Shown one piece after another: positions 1-7,710 of a stretch of 27,038 bases of DNA (position 1 is the stretch's first letter; the number at the start of each line of letters is the position of its first letter). The DNA comes from CAZHMN01 sp964533705 (GTDB taxonomy: Bacteria > Electryoneota > B3-LCP), in the NCBI GenBank assembly GCA_964533705.1, contig CAZHMN010000038.1:1-27038 (forward strand), given 5' to 3'. The translations under genes were made by a program, and so were the position numbers. The notes under the pieces are model-generated. The model did not search any database and was not told where the DNA came from. It saw only the letters and a list, made by a program, of their open reading frames with translations.

Positions 1-4
1 AACC

Positions 5-32
5 GCTAACTGCTAACAGCTAACTGCCAACA
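5..32. repeat. Heptamer tandem repeat (GCTAACW)4
   Basis: Four consecutive 7-bp units: GCTAACT, GCTAACA, GCTAACT, GCCAACA. They sit directly after the stop codon of the MFS transporter, on its downstream side, and may continue beyond the left edge of the window. Short heptamer arrays of this kind are common intergenic low-complexity repeats. I infer no function. Confidence 0.6.
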
Positions 33-33
33 A

Positions 34-1452
34 CTATATCTTCTCCCCCCTGGCCTCCCGGCTCTCCACGTCCAGCCACTTCTTCCCCAGAAACAGCGTA
101 ATCGGCGAAATCAGCGTTGACGCCCCCACCAGAATCCACATCAGCTCGGTGTTGCGCGGGCCGGTATCGGGGCATAAATTCGCCAGCAGAATCCCCGTGA
201 TCGGCCCCGCCGCCACCTTAGCGAAGAACATGGGCGCCTTGGAATAAGCCATGTAAGACGCCTCCCTACCCTTAGGTGCAATGTTGGCGGTGTAGTCGTA
301 AACCCGAGGTGAATAAATCGCTTCGCCGATGGAGAGCATAATCTGAAATCCGACGATCAGCCCGATGCTCTCCCCCAACCCCATGAAAAACACCGACCCG
401 GCGCTGATGAACGAACCCACCACGATGACGCTGAACGCCTTCATCCGCCCGGTGATGGCCGTCATGACCGGCACCAGAAAGATGATAATGAAGGGATTGA
501 TGCTGTAGAGCTTGCCCGTCCATTCCTTGAAACCGATGCGTTCCATATAGAGCGGATAGAGCGAATGGTTATATTGAAAAATCATTTTCACGAGCACCAG
601 CAGAAAGATGAAGCTGATGAAGATCCAGAAGCGCTTTTCGTGGGTAACCTCTTTCATGATCGCCCAAGCCGATTTGTGCTCCCGTGACTCCTCTATGCCC
701 GGATCGGCTGTGGCCGCCGGAGCTGCTACGTTTTCTTCCTCTTCTTCATTGAGATCCTCTTTGGGAACCTTGCTGCGGATGAAGAAGACCACCAGCACCA
801 TAGAGACCAGTGTGGCCATCACCCCGACTAAGAAGATGATCTGGGTGGGACGAACCGCCAAAGGCATGCCCAAAAAACTAAAGCGCATCACCTCGGTAAA
901 CGTAGCGCGGATCGGATCGAGCGTCAAACCGGCGGCCAACGATCCCACGTTCATAACCACATAGTACCAGGAAAAAGCGTACTTCTGCGCCCTCTTATTG
1001 GAAAAAAGCTTCACCGCCGCGGCTAATAGCGGAATCATGTAAGCGAATCCCACCGAAAGCAAGAACAAGCCGGGGAAGACGATCCATCCGTTGGTCGTAA
1101 AGGTGATGGCCAACCTGCCCGCCAGAGCGATGACCAAACCCACCAGAAGCGCCTTTTTAATGCCCAGCGAATCGGCGATGAAGCCCACAAAGAGCATGAA
1201 AAAGGACATGGAAGCCGAAAATATCCCGAAGATCGTCCCGGCTAATTCATCGGAAAGCCCCATATCCTGAGTCATGAAGATCATCAGCATTAAAACCGAA
1301 GAGAAGTAGCAGAGGCTCTCCAGGATTTTAATCAGAAACGTGATCCAGATCTCGCGGGGACAGGTGAACAGACCCTTTAATCCGTGATAGTAGTCCAGAG
1401 CGACTGTTTTGAGAATACCCGCCGGAGCGGCGCCGGGGTTCGATGTGAGCAT
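34..1452 (-). CDS. MFS transporter, POT/PTR peptide-carrier-like
   Basis: Inner-membrane secondary transporter of about 472 residues with roughly twelve hydrophobic segments, split by a charged, Glu-rich cytoplasmic loop near residue 240 (DLNEEEEE). The MFS motif A is visible as GFIADSLGIKK near residue 95. The segments AFSWYYVVMNVGS and GEAIYSPRVYDYTANIAPKG resemble the POT/PTR family blocks 'FYxxINxG' and 'GExxxSPxxxxxxxxxAP', so a small-peptide or related solute carrier is the best guess. The family's N-terminal ExxERFxYY signature is degenerate (LESLCYFSS, about residue 45), so the substrate is uncertain. I chose the ATG at 1452: an AGGA lies 6 nt upstream. A TTG two codons further up would leave no gap to that AGGA. 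The gene is monocistronic in this window, with its own candidate promoter at 1479-1507. Confidence 0.85.
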   Translation of the reverse strand: MLTSNPGAAPAGILKTVALDYYHGLKGLFTCPREIWITFLIKILESLCYFSSVLMLMIFMTQDMGLSDELAGTIFGIFSASMSFFMLFVGFIADSLGIKKALLVGLVIALAGRLAITFTTNGWIVFPGLFLLSVGFAYMIPLLAAAVKLFSNKRAQKYAFSWYYVVMNVGSLAAGLTLDPIRATFTEVMRFSFLGMPLAVRPTQIIFLVGVMATLVSMVLVVFFIRSKVPKEDLNEEEEENVAAPAATADPGIEESREHKSAWAIMKEVTHEKRFWIFISFIFLLVLVKMIFQYNHSLYPLYMERIGFKEWTGKLYSINPFIIIFLVPVMTAITGRMKAFSVIVVGSFISAGSVFFMGLGESIGLIVGFQIMLSIGEAIYSPRVYDYTANIAPKGREASYMAYSKAPMFFAKVAAGPITGILLANLCPDTGPRNTELMWILVGASTLISPITLFLGKKWLDVESREARGEKI

Positions 1453-1478
1453 TTTCAATCCTGAAACTTAGGTCGCTT

Positions 1479-1507
1479 AATTTAAAAATATTTCCTTCCA
1501 ATTGCAA
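1479..1507 (-). promoter_or_regulatory. Candidate sigma70 promoter of the MFS gene
   Basis: On the minus strand, TTGCAA (1502-1507), a 17-bp spacer and TAAATT (1479-1484) predict a start near 1472, about 20 nt before the ATG. The -35 box lies inside a perfect 12-bp palindrome, CAATTGCAATTG (1499-1510), which could be an operator but could also be chance in AT-rich DNA. Confidence 0.5.
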
Positions 1508-1530
1508 TTGCTTTCACTTCCATCCATCAT

Positions 1531-1563
1531 GAAAAACAAGGGGCGGCCCATCGGGTCGCCCCT
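1531..1563 (-). terminator. Rho-independent terminator after the 1590-2858 gene
   Basis: Positions 1539-1563 form an 11-bp stem (one G-T wobble) with a 3-nt loop. On the minus strand it is followed by a T-rich run (TTGTTTTTC, 1531-1538 and flank). It lies 26 bases after the stop codon of the tailed protein. Its GGGGCG...CGCCCCTAC arms resemble the palindrome at 19910-19937. Confidence 0.8.
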
Positions 1564-1589
1564 ACCAAAGATATCTCCCTTATAACGAG

Positions 1590-2858
1590 CTATTTTGTCA
1601 GCACTATTTTTCCAAAACCAGCAAAATCAGCAGCATCAATTCGATAAATGTACATTCCTGAAGCGAGGCCGGAAGCATCGAAGATGACTTCATGAGAACC
1701 TGCCTCCCGCCAGCCATTGACGAGCGTTGCAACTTGACGGCCGGAAACGTCATAAACCGAAAGGTTCACCCGGGCTGCTTCCGGTAAAGCGAAGCAAATC
1801 GTGCTCGTCGGATTGAAAGGATTGGGATAGGCGCCAAGAAGCGTGAAATCGTTCGGAATTTCGGCCTCCGGAGCGGTCAGCCAGGTCTCAAGGCTCTCGC
1901 CGCTATTCGTCCAATCTTCAACAATCGGGCCATCCCCATCCATCAGTTTTTCAAATGGGAAGTTATCGCTATCCCAGATTGTCCCGGGATACAAACCGAC
2001 GCGAGCTTCGTAGAGGTAATCCCCGGCAGGTGCGCCAACGGGGACGGTCTGCGTTCGATCTCGAGCAATGCTGGTCGTGGCTGGAAGTGTGATATTCACA
2101 GGTCCCAGGACAGGACCATACCATACCATGCTGGGCAACTGCACCATGACCCAGACGTCGAAGGTGGCGGGGGATGTTCCATTGTTGGACAATACCGCCG
2201 TGTAATCGAAACTTCCTCCGGCGGCGGGTATGACAATCGGGCCACCGATTGGATCCAGGACCACAGTGACATCAGGAGGACCTCCCAGCGTCTGAATGGA
2301 AACATCGTCGAAGAAAGTTTCGTCAGGATCAGGGCCACCACCCGAATATCCCCAGACACGTATCGCCACCACGGTCTGGCCGGGTTCGATGAATCCTGTA
2401 ACATCATATTGCTGCCATGTTGCTGTGGGCCAGATCAGATCTTCGCTGTAGCTGCCGGTACTGTAGAAAAAGTCAATGGCGGATATTGCCTCTTCCGGCT
2501 GTCTGCACCAGAGTGTAGCTGATACGATCTCAGACGCAGGTGTAGGTGTGATATCCTGCCTCAGCCAGTGGTTGCCGACGTCATAGGCGCAATACGTTCC
2601 AGCGTGCGGGTTGTTGGTTGAAATCGTCCAGGCGCCATCGTGATACCAGGGATCAAAGGTGCCGGTTTCAAATCCACTGTTGACCAAAAGTTCATCGTCC
2701 ATACCAGCCGATCCCGGGGTGGGTGCTGCCTTTTTCACTTCCGAAAGATCAATTAGAATGCTGCCGCTCTGAACGATCTGGGCTGTGGCCGGCATAACCA
2801 CTAAAAACATGAGGACCAGGGTCACTCCGACTCCGCAAAACTTTGCATTACTTTTCAT
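1590..2858 (-). CDS. Secreted jelly-roll protein with T9SS-type sorting tail
   Basis: Exported protein of 422 residues of unknown specific role. Residues 1-27 are a signal peptide ending in ATAQ. Residues about 55-192 (LLVNSGFETGTFDPW ... FFDDVSI) have the layout of a jelly-roll carbohydrate-binding-like domain. The opening 'NxGFEtGxxxxW' and closing 'xxDDVxI' are typical of CBM4/9-like or MAM-like folds, so binding of glycan is plausible but unproven. Residues about 196-306 are the pre-tail module shared with three other proteins here, followed by a WTNSGE linker. Residues 343-422 are the C-terminal sorting domain (YPNPFNP ... FGKIVLTK). A perfect AGGAGGT lies 4 nt before the ATG. The gene has its own promoter and terminator, so it is a single transcription unit. 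No catalytic motif was found. Confidence 0.9.
   Translation of the reverse strand: MKSNAKFCGVGVTLVLMFLVVMPATAQIVQSGSILIDLSEVKKAAPTPGSAGMDDELLVNSGFETGTFDPWYHDGAWTISTNNPHAGTYCAYDVGNHWLRQDITPTPASEIVSATLWCRQPEEAISAIDFFYSTGSYSEDLIWPTATWQQYDVTGFIEPGQTVVAIRVWGYSGGGPDPDETFFDDVSIQTLGGPPDVTVVLDPIGGPIVIPAAGGSFDYTAVLSNNGTSPATFDVWVMVQLPSMVWYGPVLGPVNITLPATTSIARDRTQTVPVGAPAGDYLYEARVGLYPGTIWDSDNFPFEKLMDGDGPIVEDWTNSGESLETWLTAPEAEIPNDFTLLGAYPNPFNPTSTICFALPEAARVNLSVYDVSGRQVATLVNGWREAGSHEVIFDASGLASGMYIYRIDAADFAGFGKIVLTK
1941..2273 (-). repeat. Pre-tail module, copy 1
   Basis: Residues about 196-306 of the 1590-2858 protein. Key landmarks are IPAAGGSFDY, NNG, DVWV, GPVLGPV, RDRTQTVP, GAPAGDYLY and YPGTIWD. The same landmarks in the same order occur at 12971-13306, 16140-16472 and 20293-20625. 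The similarity is at protein level; the DNA is diverged. Confidence 0.85.
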
Positions 2859-2934
2859 GACTACCTCCTGTTGATTTAGTTAATGTTCCATATTTACGCT
2901 TCTATGAAGATCCAAGGAGTGTGGAAATCGTATA

Positions 2935-2963
2935 AATATATGAATTTTATTTATACTTGTCAA
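2935..2963 (-). promoter_or_regulatory. Sigma70 promoter of the 1590-2858 gene
   Basis: On the minus strand, a consensus TTGACA (2958-2963), exactly 17 bp, then TATATT (2935-2940). The start is predicted near 2928, giving a leader of about 70 nt ending in AGGAGGT. A small inverted repeat, CAAGA/TCTTG (2961-2976), overlaps the -35 region. Confidence 0.8.
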
Positions 2964-3111
2964 GACATAATTCTTGGTTTAATAATTATTTTTATCTTGA
3001 TAGCTCAGCGTACCTTGCCCATACTTTTAAGTATTCTCTGATCTACTTGTAGGCTTTATTTACTTTTCACTTTATGATGTTCTTTCATGGCAAGTTTTAA
3101 GTTCAAACGTT

Positions 3112-3147
3112 TCGTAAAATCTGCGAAATCAACGAAATCAGTTAAAT
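3112..3147. repeat. 9-bp imperfect tandem repeat, four units
   Basis: Units TCGTAAAAT, CTGCGAAAT, CAACGAAAT and CAGTTAAAT share a closing AAAT (CGAAAT in two units). They lie downstream of the SGNH gene. Similar CTGCGAAATC strings are common intergenic repeats. No function is inferred. Confidence 0.45.
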
Positions 3148-3201
3148 TGCGGTTCAGACAATGAGAGTGGACATCGTAACTTATGACCCTGAAGAAGTTT
3201 T

Positions 3202-4341
3202 TCACCAGGGATTCTCTTTCAACTCCGCCGCCATAAAAGGCAGGAGATACTCCGCTATAATTTGATTTCCACGGGCTGTGAGGTGCCGGGTGATTGAACT
3301 GTACAACCGCTTTTCCTCCGTCGCTTTCAGCCGCAGGTAATCCAGAAGATCAATGAGCGGCAGTGAACGCTTTTCGAATGCTACGGCCAGCATTTTGTTG
3401 GGCTGTTCCAGATCCGCTGATTCCAGCGGGAAATTGTATTTCTGAAGGTCGTCGTAAAAAATCTTTTCATAGACCTGGAAGTCGGGCGGTATCAATATAA
3501 AAAGCACCGGCACATGATGACGTTGGAATTCATTCCTGATGCCCGCGCAAATGCGCGCCACGATATCCCACCTTTCTGAATCGCGCTCTTCTCGTAAAAA
3601 GGTTCTAAGATTGAGAAATCGCTCCTGATAACGCTTGATCAGTCCCACTTTCGTTAAGAGCAGGCTTATTTGATAATCCAGAAATACGGCCAGGTGAAAC
3701 CGCCGGCCCAAGTATTCAACAACCGGCTTATAGATTGAGGATTTGAATTCAGACTTGCTGAAGCCTCTGGGAAGGCGAAGTTTTGGTGGAGTAAAGTACC
3801 TGGTAGGAGTATAGCAAGTGTCAATTTCCTGAATGCAGTCGTTTCCGGTATATAAAAAGACAAGCCCCATATCGAATCTACGCAGAGTCAACGAACGCCT
3901 GGCCTCCAGGTAATACTGATTGGGGCACCACCCGCCATGACCGGCATTCACCGCCTCGACGGATCGTCCCAGGTTTTCGCTCAACAAACGAGCAATATAT
4001 TCTGGAATCGTTTCTTCATTCTCGACCGCGAGCGCTTCGACGAACGAATCGCCGATAACCAAGACAGTAACGTCAGCCCTCTGTTCAGGGCTGTCCCGGC
4101 TCGTGTAATTAACCCGATAACCGAAACGGTCGCTGACAAAATGCCTTTCCCCTTCACCGACGTTTACAACCAAATTGGCGTTCTCGCGATGCCGATAAAT
4201 AAAAACACTGTCAGGCCGGTTGATGTCCCTGTAGCCATATAAAATTTGAGGTGAGACGATCCTGACCAGCATCTCACAGAGGAAGAAACCGGTAGCAACA
4301 GAGGCAACTACGAGGAAGAGATTCAGTAACAAATCTCTCAT
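3202..4341 (-). CDS. Membrane-anchored SGNH/GDSL-like hydrolase
   Basis: Protein of 379 residues with one N-terminal membrane segment (residues about 4-28), so the rest probably faces the periplasm. The SGNH blocks are present: GDS with nucleophile Ser99 (VLVIGDSF), block II NAGHGG (132-137), block III TGND (165-168, oxyanion Asn167) and the terminal His353 in RHLTARG. The family (including AlgX/AlgJ-like acetyltransferases and lipase/esterase-like enzymes) cleaves or transfers acyl groups, often on cell-surface polysaccharide. The usual Asp two or three residues before the His is absent (Ile350 and Thr351 occupy those positions), so the charge relay may be incomplete or supplied by another residue such as Asp331 or Asp334. 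The GGGAAGGGAA just before the ATG supports the start. Neighbours give no pathway; the gene appears to be alone. Confidence 0.8.
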   Translation of the reverse strand: MRDLLLNLFLVVASVATGFFLCEMLVRIVSPQILYGYRDINRPDSVFIYRHRENANLVVNVGEGERHFVSDRFGYRVNYTSRDSPEQRADVTVLVIGDSFVEALAVENEETIPEYIARLLSENLGRSVEAVNAGHGGWCPNQYYLEARRSLTLRRFDMGLVFLYTGNDCIQEIDTCYTPTRYFTPPKLRLPRGFSKSEFKSSIYKPVVEYLGRRFHLAVFLDYQISLLLTKVGLIKRYQERFLNLRTFLREERDSERWDIVARICAGIRNEFQRHHVPVLFILIPPDFQVYEKIFYDDLQKYNFPLESADLEQPNKMLAVAFEKRSLPLIDLLDYLRLKATEEKRLYSSITRHLTARGNQIIAEYLLPFMAAELKENPW

Positions 4342-4353
4342 TTCCCTTCCCGT

Positions 4354-4387
4354 ATGATAATAATTCCAACCACTGGAGGATTATCAT
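4354..4387. repeat. Inverted repeat in the SGNH leader
   Basis: Perfect 8-bp arms ATGATAAT (4354-4361) and ATTATCAT (4380-4387) flank 18 nt that contain a second small pair, TCCA/TGGA. It lies between the candidate promoter and the ribosome site of the SGNH gene, so it could fold in the leader RNA or bind a protein. No function is shown. Confidence 0.45.
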
Positions 4388-4391
4388 TTGA

Positions 4392-4420
4392 AATATATAA
4401 AAAATATTTATCTAATGCAA
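4392..4420 (-). promoter_or_regulatory. Candidate promoter of the SGNH gene
   Basis: On the minus strand, TTGCAT (4415-4420), a 17-bp spacer and TATATT (4392-4397). The surroundings are very AT-rich, so this match is less decisive than the others in the window. Confidence 0.4.
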
Positions 4421-4548
4421 CGAAAATTTTTCTGCAGGCTATTTTTTAATAGCAAATTAATCCATGGACTCCCAAATAAATGCTGACGCATTAGTCAATA
4501 ACGCAATGTCCGCTTGTTTTTTTCGCTGAAAAAAAATCTCGAAAAAAC

Positions 4549-4577
4549 TTGATTCAGCCCGGGAACTTTCCTATATT
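4549..4577 (+). promoter_or_regulatory. Sigma70 promoter of the marR-RND operon
   Basis: TTGATT (4549-4554), a 17-bp spacer and TATATT (4572-4577) predict a start near 4584. That start falls inside the palindromic operator at 4580-4602. The leader of about 67 nt ends in GAGGA 6 nt before the MarR start codon. Confidence 0.75.
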
Positions 4578-4579
4578 GG

Positions 4580-4602
4580 AATAGTTCGATAACTGAACTA
4601 TT
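4580..4602. promoter_or_regulatory. Palindromic operator, probable MarR binding site
   Basis: Perfect 8-bp arms AATAGTTC (4580-4587) and GAACTATT (4595-4602) around 7 nt, with an inner AGTT/AACT pair. It begins 2 bp after the -10 box and covers the predicted start site, the classic position for a MarR-family autorepressor. Binding by the adjacent MarR protein is inferred. Confidence 0.7.
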
Positions 4603-4650
4603 GTAAATATGGATTATTCAGATTTCTAAATATCCGCTTGAGGAAATAAA

Positions 4651-5118
4651 ATGAAAACCCTGGAAGAAAAATCAAAAAGATTCACCGAATATATCGGTCA
4701 ACTGACGCAGTTATTTCTATTCATCAAAGCCGAACCATTCCCCCCCGAATATGAATGCACCACCCGAGAAATCCATGTCCTTCTCTTTCTCGGATGGCGT
4801 GGAACCTGCAACATGACCGAGATAGCAGATCATCTGCGATTGCCCGTTAGCACGGTTACAGGTATCGTGGATCGCTTGGTCCAAAAAAAATTGGTCAACC
4901 GCAGCCGTACCGAGGAAGACCGCCGCGTTGTTATGGTCGAACTCTCGGAAAATGGCAAAAAATTTAAGAATTGGCAGCTAAAAGAGCACAGAAAAGTCAG
5001 CCGAGCCATTCTGGAGTCATTAAGGGAAGCTGATCAGGACATTCTTTTAGATCTGATGAGTAAAATTGTTCAGCGCCTCCAGGTAAATACGACTTCTGGG
5101 CACGAATTAAAAGCCTAA
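4651..5118 (+). CDS. MarR-family transcriptional regulator
   Basis: Winged-helix DNA-binding protein of 155 residues, normal length for the family. Residues about 54-79 (MTEIADHLRLPVSTVTGIVDRL) are the helix-turn-helix. Residues about 83-100 (NRSRTEEDRRVVMVELSE) form the wing with the conserved D-R-R at 90-92. N- and C-terminal helices would form the dimer interface. MarR proteins usually bind palindromes as dimers and release them on binding small phenolic or toxic ligands. As the first gene of an efflux operon with a palindrome over its own start site, it most likely represses the operon until the pump's substrate or a related signal appears. GAGGA lies 6 nt before the ATG. The inducer cannot be read from the sequence. 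Confidence 0.93.
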   Translation: MKTLEEKSKRFTEYIGQLTQLFLFIKAEPFPPEYECTTREIHVLLFLGWRGTCNMTEIADHLRLPVSTVTGIVDRLVQKKLVNRSRTEEDRRVVMVELSENGKKFKNWQLKEHRKVSRAILESLREADQDILLDLMSKIVQRLQVNTTSGHELKA

Positions 5119-5172
5119 AATTTAAAATGCAAAGAGCATTGATGTGTCTGAAAAACAGTATGATAACCATAA

Positions 5173-5178
5173 TATAAT
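5173..5178 (+). promoter_or_regulatory. Possible secondary -10 box before the TolC-like gene
   Basis: A perfect TATAAT lies in the 135-bp gap between the marR and TolC-like genes, but the best upstream hexamer (TGAAAA at 18 bp) is poor. It could give extra transcription of the pump genes independent of the operator. Weak evidence. Confidence 0.2.
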
Positions 5179-5253
5179 GCAGTATATCGGCAACAAAACA
5201 TTGCCTGGGATCTTAGTGTTTTCGGAAAAAACCATATCAATCCAAGAGAAGCC

Positions 5254-6597
5254 ATGAAAATCGAAAAAAGCCCGTTCTGGATTCTATTTGCTATTCTCTT
5301 TATAGCCATGGATGCGATGACGTCGCATGCACAACCACTCCAGTTGAGCTTCTCCGATGCCTGGGAAATCGCACAAACACAAAACGCCAAGATGCGACAG
5401 GCTAGACTGGAAATGGATCGAGCTGAAGCTCAAGTGGGTGAAGCCTACGCCGGAGCGATGCCCAGCGTCTCCGCCACGGGATACTATCAGAGAAATTTCA
5501 TCATCCCTGAAATGGTAACCGAACTGCCCCCAGAATTTGGCGGCGGGACGACGACCTTCAAGTTCCAACAGGACAATCTGTTCAGCGGTTCCGTCGAACT
5601 GAGTCAGCCAATCTACGTAGCCGGAAAAGTCGGATTGGCGCTGAAGATCGCCAAACTCTACCGCCAGGTAACGGAAGAGCGACTTGCGCAGACTAAATCG
5701 GAACTGAAACTCCAGATCACACAGCTCTACTTCGGCGCGGTCGTGGCCCGAGAATGGGAGCGAGTATCGCAGGAAACCTACGACCAGATGCGAGCGCACT
5801 TGGAAAAGGTCGAGAATATGTACGACGAAGGACTGGTTTCGGAGTACGATCTCATTCGCAGCCGGGTAGAGTTATCCAATTTTTACCCGCAGGTAATCAG
5901 CGCCCAAACGGCAAGAGAAGTCGCCTTCGAAGCCCTATCCATCGCTCTCGATTTGCCCAAAGATCAGGACTTCGAACTCACGGATGATCTCACTTCCTAT
6001 CCCATAGGTGACGAAGTCGCCGAAAACCACTTTGAGCTGGCACTCCAACACCGCAGTGAAATAAAGCAGATTGACCAACAACAGAGGATACTGGATAATC
6101 TGCTGAAGATAGAGAAACACGGCGTCTGGTGGCCCAACATTTTCCTGGTGGGAGGCTATTCCAAAACCGCCCAGGAACCAGATTTCGACGTGGACAACTT
6201 CTACTGGATGGAAAACCTCTACGGCGGAATCTCACTGACTATTCCGATTTTCGATGGTTTCAAAGCGAAAAATCGCGCCCAGCAGGTTCGAGTTGACATA
6301 AGAGAGCTGAATCTGCAGCGGGAGCAGTTGATCAGAGGAATCAACCTGGAGATCATTCAAGCGAAAAGCAGGTTGAGGGAAGCGATGAAAAACGTCAAGG
6401 CGCAGCAAGAAGGCGTCCAATTGGCACGGAAGGGCCTGGAAATCGCTGAAGTGCGATACGAAAACGGTCTGGCTACTCAATTAGAGGTTCTCGATGCTCA
6501 GGTAGCACTAAATCAAGCGAACACGAACGAGCTGTCGGCTTACTATGATGCCATCACAGCAAAGGCCGATCTGGAAAAAGCCATGGGTAAGTTTTAG
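5254..6597 (+). CDS. TolC-like outer-membrane efflux channel
   Basis: Outer-membrane channel of the tripartite pump, 447 residues, typical for the OEP family. Residues 1-27 are a signal peptide (cleavage near SHA-Q). There is no lipobox Cys, so it resembles TolC rather than lipid-anchored OprM. Two OEP repeats are visible, about 33-230 and 250-440. Each has long heptad-like helices rich in Ala, Glu, Gln and Lys. Each also has a beta-hairpin segment that would form the barrel: about 72-118 (SVSATGYYQRNF) and about 290-345 (PNIFLVGGYSKT ... GGISLTIPIFDG). It follows the MarR gene after 135 bp and precedes the adaptor by 29 bp, consistent with one transcript. The ribosome site (AGAGAAG) is weak compared with the other genes. 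Confidence 0.92.
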   Translation: MKIEKSPFWILFAILFIAMDAMTSHAQPLQLSFSDAWEIAQTQNAKMRQARLEMDRAEAQVGEAYAGAMPSVSATGYYQRNFIIPEMVTELPPEFGGGTTTFKFQQDNLFSGSVELSQPIYVAGKVGLALKIAKLYRQVTEERLAQTKSELKLQITQLYFGAVVAREWERVSQETYDQMRAHLEKVENMYDEGLVSEYDLIRSRVELSNFYPQVISAQTAREVAFEALSIALDLPKDQDFELTDDLTSYPIGDEVAENHFELALQHRSEIKQIDQQQRILDNLLKIEKHGVWWPNIFLVGGYSKTAQEPDFDVDNFYWMENLYGGISLTIPIFDGFKAKNRAQQVRVDIRELNLQREQLIRGINLEIIQAKSRLREAMKNVKAQQEGVQLARKGLEIAEVRYENGLATQLEVLDAQVALNQANTNELSAYYDAITAKADLEKAMGKF

Positions 6598-6626
6598 TTT
6601 AGACAATTCATGCTGAGGCAATAATT

Positions 6627-7688
6627 ATGAAACGTACCATCACAATCGTCGTCGTTTTGGGAGTGATTATTCTGCTGATCCTGGCCGGGACGAGGCAGAT
6701 TAGAAACTTGCAGACTGAAGCCCCCAAAAGTATCACCCAACTCCAGGACGAGCTCGGAGTGCCCGTTCGGGTAGCGCAGGCAGAGCGGGGAACCTTCATT
6801 CTTTCCCGTACTTATCTGGGAACAGTGGAGGGAACCCTTCAGGGGGATGCCATTCCCGCCATCATGGAAAAAGTAGTGGAAGTGCCGGTCAAGATCGGTG
6901 ACCGGGTGAAGAAGGGGGATGTGGTCTGCCGCCTGGACACCAGGGCGGCTATGGCTCAATATAATCAGCTTAAACTGGCCTACGAAGACGCCCAACTCGA
7001 CGCCAAGCGGATGGAAAACTTGTACGCGGCCGGAGCGATTTCCAAGCAGCAGTTGGAAAAAGCGCTCCTGAATCGAGACATCGCCAAAGAGAACCTCGAG
7101 ACCAGTTCAGAAGTAGTTGCTTTAACTGCCCCAATTGACGGCATAGTCACCGAAGTTTTCTACCGCCCCGGCGAGACGGTCACCGTCGGCGACCCGGTGG
7201 TACGCATCGCCAACCTCGAACGGGTTAAAATCCGCTTCTCCGTCAATTTCGACGACCGCAAGAAGCTCGCCAAAGATACTCCCGTCTTCATTCGATACAA
7301 CGCCAACGGCCATCGTGAAATTCCCGCCATGATCACGGACATCGGTATCTCTGCCGATCCCAAAAGCCGTCTTTTCAGCGTCTGGGTCGAAGCGGATAAC
7401 AAAGACGGATTGCTTCAGCCCGGTCTCCTGGTGAGTGTGCGGCTCGTGGTAATACAGAAGCCGGACGTCATCCTGATCCCTCGGGATGCCGCACTAACCA
7501 GAAACGAACAGATCGGTGTCTTTGTCATCCAGAACGAGGGACGCGCGGTTTTTACACCCATAAAACCGGGAGCTGAAAATCCCACTGAAATCGAGGTGAT
7601 TTCTGGACTACAGCCCGGCCAGATCGTGGTCGTTTACGGACAAAACAATTTAAGCGACGGACAATTAGTCAAAATTATTGAATCCTAA
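6627..7688 (+). CDS. RND efflux membrane-fusion protein (periplasmic adaptor)
   Basis: Adaptor linking the RND permease to the TolC-like channel, 353 residues. Residues about 4-21 are a membrane anchor; there is no lipobox. The split lipoyl (barrel-sandwich) domain is seen as its two halves: about 83-104 (VVEVPVKIGDRVKKGDVVCRLD) and about 166-200 (APIDGIVTEVFYRPGETVTVGD). Between them lies a short helical hairpin (about 105-165, YNQLKLAYEDAQLDAKRMENL). A beta-barrel domain (about 200-275) and a membrane-proximal domain (about 280-350, ending GLQPGQIVVVYGQNNLSDGQ) follow. TGAGG lies 8 nt before the ATG. It is 22 bp ahead of the permease gene, so co-translation in one operon is expected. Confidence 0.93.
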   Translation: MKRTITIVVVLGVIILLILAGTRQIRNLQTEAPKSITQLQDELGVPVRVAQAERGTFILSRTYLGTVEGTLQGDAIPAIMEKVVEVPVKIGDRVKKGDVVCRLDTRAAMAQYNQLKLAYEDAQLDAKRMENLYAAGAISKQQLEKALLNRDIAKENLETSSEVVALTAPIDGIVTEVFYRPGETVTVGDPVVRIANLERVKIRFSVNFDDRKKLAKDTPVFIRYNANGHREIPAMITDIGISADPKSRLFSVWVEADNKDGLLQPGLLVSVRLVVIQKPDVILIPRDAALTRNEQIGVFVIQNEGRAVFTPIKPGAENPTEIEVISGLQPGQIVVVYGQNNLSDGQLVKIIES

Positions 7689-7710
7689 GCACTCCTAAAA
7701 GGAAACGAAT

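Larger units (their letters stand above)
2859..3201. other. Intergenic region, 343 bp
   Basis: It holds the leader and promoter of the downstream minus-strand gene (2859-2963) and a 9-bp imperfect tandem repeat at 3112-3147. No clear terminator for the SGNH gene ending at 3202 is visible. A 35-codon plus-strand reading frame from 3160 runs antisense into the SGNH gene and is not supported. Confidence 0.6.
4342..4650. other. Divergent regulatory region, 309 bp
   Basis: AT-rich spacer between the minus-strand SGNH gene and the plus-strand efflux operon. It carries back-to-back candidate promoters (4392-4420 minus, 4549-4577 plus), the operator at 4580-4602, an inverted repeat in the SGNH leader (4354-4387) and a small hairpin with GCTATT/AATAGC arms (4438-4453). 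No coding frame is supported. Confidence 0.7.

Noticed and set aside
3160..3264. Plus-strand small reading frame of about 35 codons after the SGNH gene
   Set aside because: It has no ribosome site and runs antisense into the SGNH gene.
5284..5799. 171-codon minus-strand frame opposite the TolC-like gene
   Set aside because: It is fully antisense to a clear OEP-family gene and has no family features.
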